From Nannocystis punicea (GTDB taxonomy: Bacteria > Myxococcota_A > Polyangia > Nannocystales > Nannocystaceae), in assembly GCF_026965555.1 (NCBI RefSeq), contig NZ_CP114040.1, positions 10,080,001 to 10,144,000 on the forward strand: a stretch of DNA of 64,000 nucleotides, written 5' to 3'. Below are positions 44,879-53,123 of this stretch, in pieces. How positions within the stretch are numbered: position 1 is the stretch's first letter; every line of letters begins with the position of its first letter. The notes beneath the pieces are model-generated. The model had not been told where the DNA came from and searched no databases. It worked only from the letters and a program-made list of their open reading frames with translations. The position numbers and the translations under genes are program-made.

Positions 44879-47800
44879 TCAGGCGAGCGCCTGCAAGCGG
44901 GCCGCGAGGGCCTGCAAGGCGTCGGGATGGGCCGCCAGGAGCCGCGCGAGGGGCGTCTCCGCCACGCTCGCCGGCTCCGCGGCCTCGCTCGTGTCGCTCG
45001 TCTCGTCCGGCTCGGCCGAGGTCGTCGCCGCGCTCGCCTCGGCTGCCGGCGCCAGCGGTGCCCACGTCGGCGGCACCCCGAGCAGCCCCGCGAGCGCGTC
45101 GAGCGTGGCCGGCTCGGCGCGCAGCAGGGTCGCCACCGCCAGCTCCGCGGGCGAGCGCTCGACGGCCGGCGCGGCGCTCGTCGCCTTCGCGGCCGGCTTC
45201 GCCTCGGACCTGGCCTTCGGGGCAGGCGGAGGCGCCACCGGCACGCTGCGGTCCCAGGAAAATTCCCACGCCGGCAGCTTGCTCAGCTCGCGCGGGAACG
45301 CCAGGCCTGCCTCCTTGACCAGGGTCTGCATCACCCCGGGGCCGAGCGGGCGCAGCGTCACCACCAGCTTGGGCAGCCACGGCACCAGCACCTCGTCGGG
45401 CAGGGCCGCGAAGGCGCGGCTGAGGAACTCGACCGCGAGCCGGGAGATCCGCGGGGTGAACTCGAGCGCGAGCAGGAAGCCCGCCATGTACTCGGGGAAG
45501 ACCGGCAGCAGCATCGGGCTGTGCAGCAGGTGCTGGAAGTCGGCGCGGATCTCGTCCTCGCTGCGCTGGCCGAGGATCCACTGCGCCGCCCAGCGCAGCG
45601 CGATCTTCGGTGGGTCCTCCGGCTCGGCCTGCGCCACCGCGATCAGCAGCTGACTGCGCTCGCAGCCCATCGAGAACGCCAGCGCCTCCTGCGTGAAGAT
45701 GAACGCCAGCATCGCCGCCAGCTGGCGCGGCGCGGTGCCGCGGTCGGTGAACGCCGTCGGCAGCAGCGTCGCGTAGTGGCGATAGCCGGTGGACACGAAG
45801 TCCTTGATCCAATCCGGCATCCCCAGGGTGCGGTAGTAGTGCACCAGGCCGCGCACGCGCTGGAAGATCTCCGGCGCGTCGTTGCCTCCGAGCTCCGCCC
45901 GCAGCAGCTCCGTCGCGCGCAGCCCGAGCTCGCGCGTCAGTCGCCCGCTGCGCAGATACAGCACGCTGTCCTCGGCCGCCTCGAGCGCCTTCGCGGCCCG
46001 CGACGTCGCCTCGAACGCCTTGGCCTTGAGCCGCTTCTCGAGCACCTGCTCGATCGTCAGGCCCTCGTAGCCGAGCTGGATCAGCGAGCCCTGGTGCTTG
46101 CCGATCTCGATGTCCCACGACTCCTGCTTCGGCTTGTGACCGAGCGTGCGCTCGCCCATGATCGGCCGCACGCCCGCCCCGAGGTAGCGCAGCCGCCACA
46201 GCAGATCGGAAGCCGGCAGCAACTCCGGTCGACCCTGGATGTCGAGCAGCGCCCGCTCGATGCGGCTCGACTTGAGGTTGACGCCGAGCACCGCCAGGCG
46301 GTCGTACACGTCCTGCGCCAGCGGCGGCAGCGACTCGTAGCCGACCCGGCCGAGGCGGTCGCCGCCGAGCAAGATCTGGCACAGCCGCCGCACGTCGCGA
46401 CGACCGGGCACGCGATCTTTCTCGAGGCACGTCACGGCAGCGTCCTGGAAGTCGTACGGCGACGGGTGCGGCCGGTCGCGCAGCCGCGCCAGCAGCGTCG
46501 AGGTGTGCAGGATCGCGATCGTGTCGGCCGTCGACGCGTTGTAGCCGTGCTTGCGCGCCAGGCGGACGACGTCGACGCACCAGCGCATCAGCTGCTCGTC
46601 GTCGGCGGCGACGAAGGTCGGCGGCCGGGTCAAGAACTCGCGCAGCCCCGAACCACTGACCGCCGCCGGAACCTCGACCGCGGCGCTCGAAACGCTCGCC
46701 GCACTCGGAGCCGCCGCGCCCTTCTTGCGCACCGTCGGCTTGCCCTCGCCCTCGGCCTTCTTCTCGGCCTCGATCTTGAACGGCTTGAGCTCGAGCGCCT
46801 GCAGCCCCTTGTCCCACATCGACTGCGCGATCGAGACCTCGCCGGCCGGCAAGCTGAACTGGCGCTCGATGGCCGCGTAGCTCGAGGGCACCACGCCGTA
46901 GAACCACTGCGTCGGCGTCTTCGCCGGCACCGTCCAGGCGGCGCCCTTGGAGCCGAACTCGGGGATCGGCGAGACCGCGTGGATCGCCCCGCACACGTAC
47001 ATCGCCTCGCGCGGGTCGATCTTGTGCGCCTTCATGTGCTCGCGGATCCGCGTCCACATGTAGCGCTCGCGCTCGCAGTCGGCGACGCGGTCCTTCTCGG
47101 TGATCCCGATCCGCCGCAGCAACGAGCCGACCAGGAAGAACACCTGGCGATACGTCCCGTAGTCGCAGGACAGCGTCGGCCCCTCGACGTACTGCGTCCA
47201 CCACTCGCTGTAGTGGCGCACCTTGGCGTTGCGCAGCAGCACGTCGAGGAAGTCGCCGAAGGTCGGCTGCATGTCGCCGATCTGCAGGCCCACCGCGCCG
47301 CCGTGCAGGTTGCCGGTGTTGCCGGTCGACGCGCCCTCGCCCTCGCCCTCGCCGGCCGTCTCTTCCGCTTCGGACTCGTCGCCGCCGTCGTCCGCCTCGC
47401 CGGCGTCCTCGCCCGGCGGCGGGCCGCCCTTCGGCATCCACTGGAACACGTGGTCGACCGAGCGATCGACGAACACCAGAGTGGTGCCCGGGTTCTGCAG
47501 GCAGTACGCGATCGCCTGGTACTCGGCCGAGAACTCCGTCAACGGCAGCACCACGTTGAGCGGCGTCCAGTCGGCCGGGAACGCCGGCGCCTCGGGGGCG
47601 AACGCCTGCAGCGCGACCGGGAAGCGGCAGTGGTGCAGGCCGGCGAGCGAGGCGTTCAGGTCCTCGCAGCCCTCCATGTAGATCACCTTCGGCGCGCGCG
47701 CTCGCAGCCGCCGCAGCATGTGCAGCGCCGACGCCGGCGAGTGGTGCTTGACCGGGAACACCTCGACCGGCTCGGCGGTGGCGCGCTGGACGTCCTCGAT

Positions 47801-47926
47801 CATCGCGCGCAGCAGCGCCCCGAGGTGGGCCGAGTCGCCGGCGAACGCCGCCGCCGCCGCTTCGAGCTGCGTGCGCAGGGCCTGCAGCGCCGGGTCGAGG
47901 AGAGCAGGGTCGAGGATCGAGTTCAC
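44879..47926 (-). CDS. DUF5682 family protein
   Basis: 1015 residues from a GTG start. The N-terminus has PVKHHSPASA (residues 58-67) and IYMEGCEDL (82-90), the fixed motifs of DUF5682; the His/Glu pattern recalls the EreA/TIKI hydrolase group (inference). An acidic low-complexity insert covers about 172-205. The middle is helical, and the tail (from about 880) is Ala/Pro-rich. It is the last core gene of an operon SWIM, unknown, VWA, MoxR, DUF5682, lying 10 bp after the MoxR gene. The family is known only as a companion of MoxR-VWA pairs. Confidence 0.88.
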   Translation of the reverse strand: MNSILDPALLDPALQALRTQLEAAAAAFAGDSAHLGALLRAMIEDVQRATAEPVEVFPVKHHSPASALHMLRRLRARAPKVIYMEGCEDLNASLAGLHHCRFPVALQAFAPEAPAFPADWTPLNVVLPLTEFSAEYQAIAYCLQNPGTTLVFVDRSVDHVFQWMPKGGPPPGEDAGEADDGGDESEAEETAGEGEGEGASTGNTGNLHGGAVGLQIGDMQPTFGDFLDVLLRNAKVRHYSEWWTQYVEGPTLSCDYGTYRQVFFLVGSLLRRIGITEKDRVADCERERYMWTRIREHMKAHKIDPREAMYVCGAIHAVSPIPEFGSKGAAWTVPAKTPTQWFYGVVPSSYAAIERQFSLPAGEVSIAQSMWDKGLQALELKPFKIEAEKKAEGEGKPTVRKKGAAAPSAASVSSAAVEVPAAVSGSGLREFLTRPPTFVAADDEQLMRWCVDVVRLARKHGYNASTADTIAILHTSTLLARLRDRPHPSPYDFQDAAVTCLEKDRVPGRRDVRRLCQILLGGDRLGRVGYESLPPLAQDVYDRLAVLGVNLKSSRIERALLDIQGRPELLPASDLLWRLRYLGAGVRPIMGERTLGHKPKQESWDIEIGKHQGSLIQLGYEGLTIEQVLEKRLKAKAFEATSRAAKALEAAEDSVLYLRSGRLTRELGLRATELLRAELGGNDAPEIFQRVRGLVHYYRTLGMPDWIKDFVSTGYRHYATLLPTAFTDRGTAPRQLAAMLAFIFTQEALAFSMGCERSQLLIAVAQAEPEDPPKIALRWAAQWILGQRSEDEIRADFQHLLHSPMLLPVFPEYMAGFLLALEFTPRISRLAVEFLSRAFAALPDEVLVPWLPKLVVTLRPLGPGVMQTLVKEAGLAFPRELSKLPAWEFSWDRSVPVAPPPAPKARSEAKPAAKATSAAPAVERSPAELAVATLLRAEPATLDALAGLLGVPPTWAPLAPAAEASAATTSAEPDETSDTSEAAEPASVAETPLARLLAAHPDALQALAARLQALA

Positions 47927-47936
47927 GCGGTACCGC

Positions 47937-49169
47937 CTACTTGAACGACGACAGCGCCTGCTTGCCGCCGGCGACGAACGCCTCCAGCTCGGGCGACTTC
48001 TCGCCCTTGGGCGCCGCGGACGTGGCCGCCTCCTCGCCCTTCTTGCGCTTCTTCACGCCCTCGGTCTCGGCCGCGGTCGCGTGCCAGAACTTGTTGAGGA
48101 TCGACACGTCCTCGGGCACGCGGCGGACCAGCGTGCCGACCAGGGAGCGGGCCAGAGTGCCCGGCTGCAGCGCCTTGTCGCCGAAGAAGTTGCTGTGCAG
48201 CAGCGCGTCCTCGAGCACCCCGATCTGCTCGGCCGTCGACAGCGACGACTCGAGGCGCTGATCCTCCGAGGTCGTGTTGGCGGTCGCCTCGCGCAGGTCG
48301 GCGAACGTCTGCAGCAGGATGTCGAGCATCGTCGGCGGCACGTCGACCGTGATCGTGTGGCGAGCCATCAGCTCGCGCGTCCGGAACAGCACGATCTCCT
48401 TCTCCGACTTCTTGTTGGTGACGATCGGGATCGTCACGAAGTTGAAGCGCCGCTTCAGCGCCGTCGACAGCTCGTTGACCCCGCGGTCGCGGCTGTTGGC
48501 GGTGGCGATCATGTTGAAGCCCGGCTTGGCGTAGACCACGCTCTCGTCGCCGCGCAGCTCGGGGATGGTGATGTACTTCTCCGACAGGATCGAGATCAGC
48601 GCGTCCTGCACGTCGGAGCCGCAGCGGGTCAGCTCCTCGAAGCGGCCCATCTCGCCGCGCTGCATCGCGGTCATGATCGGCGACGGGATCATCGACTCGC
48701 GCGACTGTCCGCTGGCGATCACCATCGCCACGTTCCACGAGTACTTGATGTGGTCCTCGGTGGTGCCCGCGGTGCCCTGGACCACGTGCGTCGAGTTGCC
48801 CGAGGTCGCCGCCGCCAGCAGCTCGGCCAGCCAGCTCTTGCCGGTGCCCGGGTCGCCGATGAGCAGGAGGCCGCGGTCCGACGCCAGCGTCACGATCGCC
48901 CGCTCGACCAGCGACGCGTCGCCGAAGAACTTCTGCGCGATCGGCCGGTCGAAGCTGTCCCCGGGGCCAGCCCCGAGGACGAACGTGCGGATCATCCGCG
49001 GCGACAGCCGCCACGCGAACGGCCGCGGGTCCTTGTCGACGCTGGCCAGGTACGCCAGCTCGGCCGCGTACTTCTCCTCGGCCGGCATGCGCAGCTTGGT
49101 CTCGCTGGTCGCCGGCGCCGGCGCGGGCACCGAATCAGTCGTGGCGGGGGTAGAGATCTTCTTGGCCAT
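47937..49169 (-). CDS. MoxR-type AAA+ ATPase (YehL-like)
   Basis: 410 residues from the ATG at 49169. Walker A is GDPGTGKS (105-112), the pore/Walker B region reads MGRFEELTRCGSDVQDALIS (174-193), sensor 1 Asn225 lies in ATANSRDRG, and the Arg pair KRRF is at 239-242. The Walker B strand lacks the usual hhhhDE and has RFEEL. This matches my recollection of the E. coli YehL subgroup rather than classical MoxR. The family acts as a chaperone motor for VWA proteins; a VWA gene lies 5 bp upstream. Confidence 0.92.
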   Translation of the reverse strand: MAKKISTPATTDSVPAPAPATSETKLRMPAEEKYAAELAYLASVDKDPRPFAWRLSPRMIRTFVLGAGPGDSFDRPIAQKFFGDASLVERAIVTLASDRGLLLIGDPGTGKSWLAELLAAATSGNSTHVVQGTAGTTEDHIKYSWNVAMVIASGQSRESMIPSPIMTAMQRGEMGRFEELTRCGSDVQDALISILSEKYITIPELRGDESVVYAKPGFNMIATANSRDRGVNELSTALKRRFNFVTIPIVTNKKSEKEIVLFRTRELMARHTITVDVPPTMLDILLQTFADLREATANTTSEDQRLESSLSTAEQIGVLEDALLHSNFFGDKALQPGTLARSLVGTLVRRVPEDVSILNKFWHATAAETEGVKKRKKGEEAATSAAPKGEKSPELEAFVAGGKQALSSFK

Positions 49170-49174
49170 CGCGA

Positions 49175-50584
49175 CTACATCACCTTTTTGATCTGCTCGA
49201 TCAGCTTCTTGGGGCTGCCGCTGAGGATCGGCGCGCCGATCTCCTTGAACTTCGCCGCGTACTCGGGGTTGACCGCGAAGTACCCGGTCGTGTGCAGCGA
49301 CCCGACCGGGATCAGGTGGCAGCCCGACTCCTTCCACTGGCGCAGCACCGAGAAGAAGTCGCTCCAATCATAAAAATCGGAGATCACGACCACCGCGGTG
49401 TTCTGCGGCGAGTCGATGCACGGCGCCGCCAGGTCGAGCGCCAGCCGCATGTCGTTGCCGCCGCCGAGCTTGGTGCGCAGCAGCGTCTCGACCGGGTCGT
49501 GCACGTACGGCGTCAGGTCGATGACGCGGGTGTCGAACGCGAACAGGTGGACGATCACCTTCGGCAGCGAGGCGAAGATCGACGCCAGAATCGTCGTCTG
49601 CACCATCGCCGACGTCATCGAGCCCGACTGGTCGACGATGATGATGAGCTTGCTCGGCAGGCTCTTCTTGCCGGTGCGGCGGTAGAACAGCCGGTCGACG
49701 TACAGCCGGCGCTCGTTCGGGTCCCAGTTGGTCAGGTTCTTCCAGACCGTCCGCTTCATGTCGAGGTTGCGGAAGATCCGCCGCGGCGGCACCCGGTGGT
49801 CGTGCACCCGCGACGTCACCTGGCGCATCTGCAGCTTCAGCACCTTCGACAGCTCGTCGACGTAGCGGGCGATCAGCCGCTTCGCGTTCTGCAGCGCCGG
49901 CCCGCTGAGGTTGCCCTTGTCCCACAGGATCTGCTCGAGCAGCGCCATCGACGGCGTCAGCCGCTCGCTCAGCACCGGGTCCTTGAGGACCTCGCGCAGG
50001 TCCATGCGGTGGATCATGTCGGCCTCGAGCACCGCGAGGCCGGCCTTGAGCTCCTCGTCGCCGATCGGCGGCCGCGTCGCCTCGCCGCCGCCCCCCGACG
50101 GCGCCCCCGAGTTCTGCGCGCTGCCGCTCTGGCGCAGCGACCCCGGCGGCAGCCCCAGCGCGCCCTCGAGCCACTCGACGTCGCGGGCCCACGCGCCGTA
50201 CTGCTGCGCCGTCACCGAGCCCTGCGTGTTGGGCCCGAACGCGTTGAGCAGCAGTTTTGACACGACCAGCGCCCGCTGCACCGTGCTCTTCAGATCGGTC
50301 GGGCTCTCGGTCGGCTGCGGCGCTTCCCCATCCGGCGTCGGCGGTTCGAAGCCCGGGAGCGGTCGCGAGAACTCGGGCTTGAGCCTGGGGAAGCGGTGCA
50401 CGAGCACGTCGACCGTCACCTTGGGGTCGAGCAGCTCGACCGGCAGGTCGGTCGTGTTCGCCAGCTCGCGCGCCAGCGACTCGAGGTTCGGCGCCGCGTC
50501 GCCCTGCTCGAACAGGGCCGACATCAACCGCCAGTAGAGCCCCTGACGGGCCCGCTGCATCAGCTCGGGATCGGCGGCGCTCAT
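49175..50584 (-). CDS. VWA-domain protein (CoxE/YehP-like)
   Basis: 469 residues. The N-terminal 290 residues are helical with a Pro/Gly-rich linker (70-100, 150-175). The C-terminal VWA domain has a MIDAS motif, DQSGS (318-322), a GGGND loop in place of the threonine, and a final ISDFYDW acid. It is the expected adaptor of the MoxR ATPase downstream. It begins 1 bp after the preceding stop. A role in an ATP-driven assembly or conflict system follows from family context, not from the sequence alone. Confidence 0.92.
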   Translation of the reverse strand: MSAADPELMQRARQGLYWRLMSALFEQGDAAPNLESLARELANTTDLPVELLDPKVTVDVLVHRFPRLKPEFSRPLPGFEPPTPDGEAPQPTESPTDLKSTVQRALVVSKLLLNAFGPNTQGSVTAQQYGAWARDVEWLEGALGLPPGSLRQSGSAQNSGAPSGGGGEATRPPIGDEELKAGLAVLEADMIHRMDLREVLKDPVLSERLTPSMALLEQILWDKGNLSGPALQNAKRLIARYVDELSKVLKLQMRQVTSRVHDHRVPPRRIFRNLDMKRTVWKNLTNWDPNERRLYVDRLFYRRTGKKSLPSKLIIIVDQSGSMTSAMVQTTILASIFASLPKVIVHLFAFDTRVIDLTPYVHDPVETLLRTKLGGGNDMRLALDLAAPCIDSPQNTAVVVISDFYDWSDFFSVLRQWKESGCHLIPVGSLHTTGYFAVNPEYAAKFKEIGAPILSGSPKKLIEQIKKVM

Positions 50585-50585
50585 G

Positions 50586-51974
50586 TCAGCTCTTCTTGCG
50601 CAGCAGCTTGCCGGCGCGCTCCTTGAGGGTCCCGAGGTTGCCGCCCCTGGCCTTGGCGCGGGCCGCCTGCAGGCTGGTGCCGACCAGCCGCGGCAGCGGC
50701 TTGCCCTTGTCGATCATCACCGGCTGCAGCGACCAGCGCCCGCCGTCGAACCGCAGCAGCGCCACCAGCCCCTTGCTGCCTGCCACGTCGGCGGGCAAGA
50801 GATCGTCGCTGCTCGGCCAGCGCTCGGACGCCACCGCGAACGATTCCCCCTTGAGCGACAGCTCGCGCACTTCCTTGCCCGCCGCCGAGTAACCATCGCC
50901 CGGCAGCCACACCAGCTCCTCGATCAGCGCCGGGTGGCGATCTTCGGGCCGCGCGCTCGGCCGCAGCGCCGTCGGCGAGGCCAGCACCGCGGCTGCCTCT
51001 TCGGCCAGCTTCAACTTGGCCGGCAGCACCTCGGCGCGCGCCTCCTGCCACAGCAGGTCACCGGTCGCCTGCAATAACATGCCGGAGATCTTGACGCCCT
51101 GCCCGCCCGCGATCGCCTCGAGCAGCTTGCCGCCGACCTCGCCGAGCAGGCCGGCGAAGTCCTCGCCCTGCAGCACGTCGACCTTGAACGCCGACACGCA
51201 GGTCCGCACCACCCGTGGCGGCTTGCCCGGCTCGTGCAGCGCGCCGAAGGCCACCAGCGAGACCACGTGATCGTGCTGCCGCAAGTCGGTGGCGAACACC
51301 CGCAGCTCGCCCTTGACCTCGCGCGTGGCCGCCGGCGCCGGCGGGGCCAGCGACAGCACCATCGAGCGCGTCCACAGGTCGACCCACCGCAGTCGCGGCA
51401 CCTCCGGCTTGCCGTGCGCCGGGAACACCGTCAGCAGCTCGTCGAGGAAGCCGCTCAGCAGCGCCGCGTGCCGCACCAGCGCCGGCTCGGCCATGATCGC
51501 GTCGAGCGTGGCCTGAAACGGCAACAACGCCCCGACCTCGAGGTTGGCGAAGCCGGCGATCGCCAGCTCCATCAGCCACTGCCGCACGCTCTCGAGCAGC
51601 ACCGCCGCCCGCGGCGGGGCCGCTTGCCCGGGCGTGTCCGCCAGCGCCTCGAGCTCGGGCCGCGGCCGCGACAGCGCCGCGCACGCCTGGGCCACCAGCG
51701 CGTCGTGCATCGCCCCGTGGGCGGCCGCCCGCGCGGCCGCGATCGCGGCGAAGTGACGATCGACGAACTCCGACCGCCCGAGCCCGGCGATCGCCGCGTC
51801 GAGCGGCTCCGCCAGCGGCGTGCCGGCGAAGCTCGCCGCCAGCGACGCCAGCGTCTGCAAGTTGGCGCTCGACAGCCGGCCGAACCCGGACTCGAACACC
51901 TCGTCGAGGCGCGCGACGAGCTCGGCCGTGTGCACCACGGGCTCGGGGACACTCTTCAGATCCGTCAAAGGCAT
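50586..51974 (-). CDS. unknown component of the SWIM-VWA-MoxR operon
   Basis: 462 residues from the ATG at 51974, which overlaps the stop of the SWIM gene. Residues 1-210 are alpha-helical with HEAT-like pairs (LQTLASLAASFAGTPLAEPL, RSEFVDRHFAAIAAARAAAH). Residues 215-400 are mixed alpha/beta, with a repeated VVRTCVSAFKVD-like core. The last 25 residues are basic (ARGGNLGTLKERAGKLLRKK). In other bacteria the analogous position is taken by DUF5691 or YehM-like proteins; I cannot prove homology. Confidence 0.7.
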   Translation of the reverse strand: MPLTDLKSVPEPVVHTAELVARLDEVFESGFGRLSSANLQTLASLAASFAGTPLAEPLDAAIAGLGRSEFVDRHFAAIAAARAAAHGAMHDALVAQACAALSRPRPELEALADTPGQAAPPRAAVLLESVRQWLMELAIAGFANLEVGALLPFQATLDAIMAEPALVRHAALLSGFLDELLTVFPAHGKPEVPRLRWVDLWTRSMVLSLAPPAPAATREVKGELRVFATDLRQHDHVVSLVAFGALHEPGKPPRVVRTCVSAFKVDVLQGEDFAGLLGEVGGKLLEAIAGGQGVKISGMLLQATGDLLWQEARAEVLPAKLKLAEEAAAVLASPTALRPSARPEDRHPALIEELVWLPGDGYSAAGKEVRELSLKGESFAVASERWPSSDDLLPADVAGSKGLVALLRFDGGRWSLQPVMIDKGKPLPRLVGTSLQAARAKARGGNLGTLKERAGKLLRKKS

Positions 51975-52495
51975 CAGCGCACGAACCAGGCCATGTCGGG
52001 CAGCGGCACGCCGGTCGGCGCGACGCTGACGTATTGCAGATAGGTGAGGAAGCGGCTGAACACCATGCCCGCCTCGACCTTGTGCGGCCCGCCCTTGATG
52101 AAGCGGAGCAGCTCGCCGCCCGCCCTCACCTTGTCGGGCTCGGCCTGCTGCAGCCCGAGGTACGCGATCACCCGCGCCGGCCCGTACTGCAGCACGCCCT
52201 CGTTCAGCAGCTCGACCAGGTGCTTGCACGGCGAGCCGCGCAGGCCGCCGCAGGGCCGGTTGTTGTTCGTACTACAATAGAAGTTGCCGGTGCCCGCCTC
52301 GAAGTACGAGACGTAGACCCGCTCCTCGTCCGAACCGCTCGAGACCACCCCCTGCAGGCGGCCGGCGTACAATTCGACGAACGGGACCTTCTGGACCTTG
52401 CGCGGGCGCGGCAGCACTCGGGGGCGAATCACGGAGCGGGGGGACGCAGCAGACACGCGAGCCGGACCATACAACGATCGCCACGCGCGCCGCAA
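51974..52495 (-). CDS. SWIM zinc-finger protein (YehQ-like N-terminal part)
   Basis: Up to 173 residues from a TTG at 52495; a GTG at 52432 gives 152 residues and fits the conserved region equally well. A zinc-binding SWIM pattern is visible: Cys74 in FYCSTNNNRPC, Cys82, then SPCKH with Cys90 and His92. SWIM fingers bind nucleic acid or protein. Full YehQ-like proteins are much longer, so this one is compact or split. It is the first gene of the operon, on the same strand as the tRNA-like RNA array and 264 bp downstream of it. Its stop is coupled to the next gene. Confidence 0.8.
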   Translation of the reverse strand: MRRAWRSLYGPARVSAASPRSVIRPRVLPRPRKVQKVPFVELYAGRLQGVVSSGSDEERVYVSYFEAGTGNFYCSTNNNRPCGGLRGSPCKHLVELLNEGVLQYGPARVIAYLGLQQAEPDKVRAGGELLRFIKGGPHKVEAGMVFSRFLTYLQYVSVAPTGVPLPDMAWFVR

Positions 52496-52648
52496 CGCCG
52501 ACGAGCGCCCGCCATTCGAACATTGTCACGACCCGGCCACGCCCCCGCTCCAATTTGCCCGACGCTCGGCCCACCCTCGCCAGCCCCGCGCAGACCTCCA
52601 CCGCCCGTCCCACCTGGCCAAAAGTTCATGCTGACCAAATAGGCGGAG

Positions 52649-52720
52649 CTCCAGGGTGTAGCCTACCCTGGAGCCCCTGGGGTCCGCGGGCCTGGGTGCC
52701 ACCGGCACTTGCGCCCGCGG
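52649..52720 (-). ncRNA. hairpin cluster: possible third tRNA-like unit or terminator
   Basis: CCGCGGGC (52684-52691) pairs with GCCCGCGG (52713-52720) around a perfect GTGCC-ACC-GGCAC hairpin. Next to it is a 10-bp hairpin, GCTCCAGGGT / ACCCTGGAGC, with a 7-nt loop (52649-52675). A weak T-loop-like TCGAATT lies just upstream on the minus strand, so the layout imitates the two units to its right in degenerate form. No T-run is present. Confidence 0.4.
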
Positions 52721-52758
52721 GGTCGGAATTCGAGGCTCACGGCCTTTTCCAGCCCTTA

Positions 52759-52879
52759 GATCTGAAGACCCGCGTCTTGACGTTGGACCACCGGCACATA
52801 CGATTGGCGTGCCAGGCCGGAATCTAACCGGCATCTCGGATCGGGGTGTGGCTGGGCGTCGAGAGAGCTTCGTCCGACC
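52759..52879 (-). ncRNA. candidate Y-RNA-like tRNA mimic, unit 2
   Basis: Order on the minus strand: a 5' stem GGTC-GGAC-GAAG (52879-52868), a T-arm GCCGG-TTAGATT-CCGGC (52832-52816), a 3' acceptor CTGGCAC with G and CCA (52815-52805), 7 nt, then the 5' acceptor GTGCCGG (52797-52791), TG at positions 8-9, a D-arm-like GTCCAACGTCAAGAC, and a closing CTTC-A-GATC (52767-52759). The acceptor strands pair 7/7 with one GU. The terminal stem pairs around a bulge, and GACGAAG fits the GNCGAA-type Ro-binding motif recalled for bacterial Y RNAs. No anticodon arm is intact. Confidence 0.6.
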
Positions 52880-52891
52880 TGTCTTGAAGTT

Positions 52892-53075
52892 GGGAGAGAA
52901 GTTGAGCTTGAAGCTCGGCGAACCGCCCTCACCAGAAAGTGAAGGTGCGTCTACCGTTTCGCCACCCCGACGCGTGGCCGACCCGCGCGGGTCGTGGATG
53001 TCGGGGGAAGGACTCGAACCTTCATGGCCCGCCTGTTTGGCCTTGAGATTGAACTCCAGCTTGAGCTTGTCTCCC
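52892..53075 (-). ncRNA. candidate Y-RNA-like tRNA mimic, unit 1
   Basis: A 5' strand GGGAGA (53075-53070) pairs with TCTCCC (52897-52892), extended by imperfect pairs. Then a perfect T-arm GAAGG-TTCGAGT-CCTTC (53023-53007), the 3' acceptor CCCCGAC plus A (53006-52999), a 27-nt loop with GACCCGCGCGGGTC, the 5' acceptor GTCGGGG (52971-52965), TG, and a Leu-like D-arm GCG-AAACGGTAGA-CGC (52962-52947). The two acceptor strands pair 7/7. A hairpin CCTTCAC-TTTCTG-GTGAGGG and GGCG-GTT-CGCC follow. In a normal tRNA the D half precedes the T half; here it follows. Confidence 0.6.
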
Positions 53076-53123
53076 TGTCGGGAATTCTCGGCCTCCTTCG
53101 CGCGTGCGCGGTCGCGGGTGGTC

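Noticed and set aside
43028..47944. A 1638-codon open frame on the plus strand
   Set aside because: It is antisense to the CBM9-like, lipoprotein and DUF5682 genes, which have recognisable motifs; no start signal.
52684..53075. Functional standard tRNA genes
   Set aside because: Canonical T-arms and D-arms exist, but halves are in reverse order and no 7-nt anticodon loop with a 5-bp stem can be drawn. The acceptor pairs also lack the G3-U70 needed for tmRNA.
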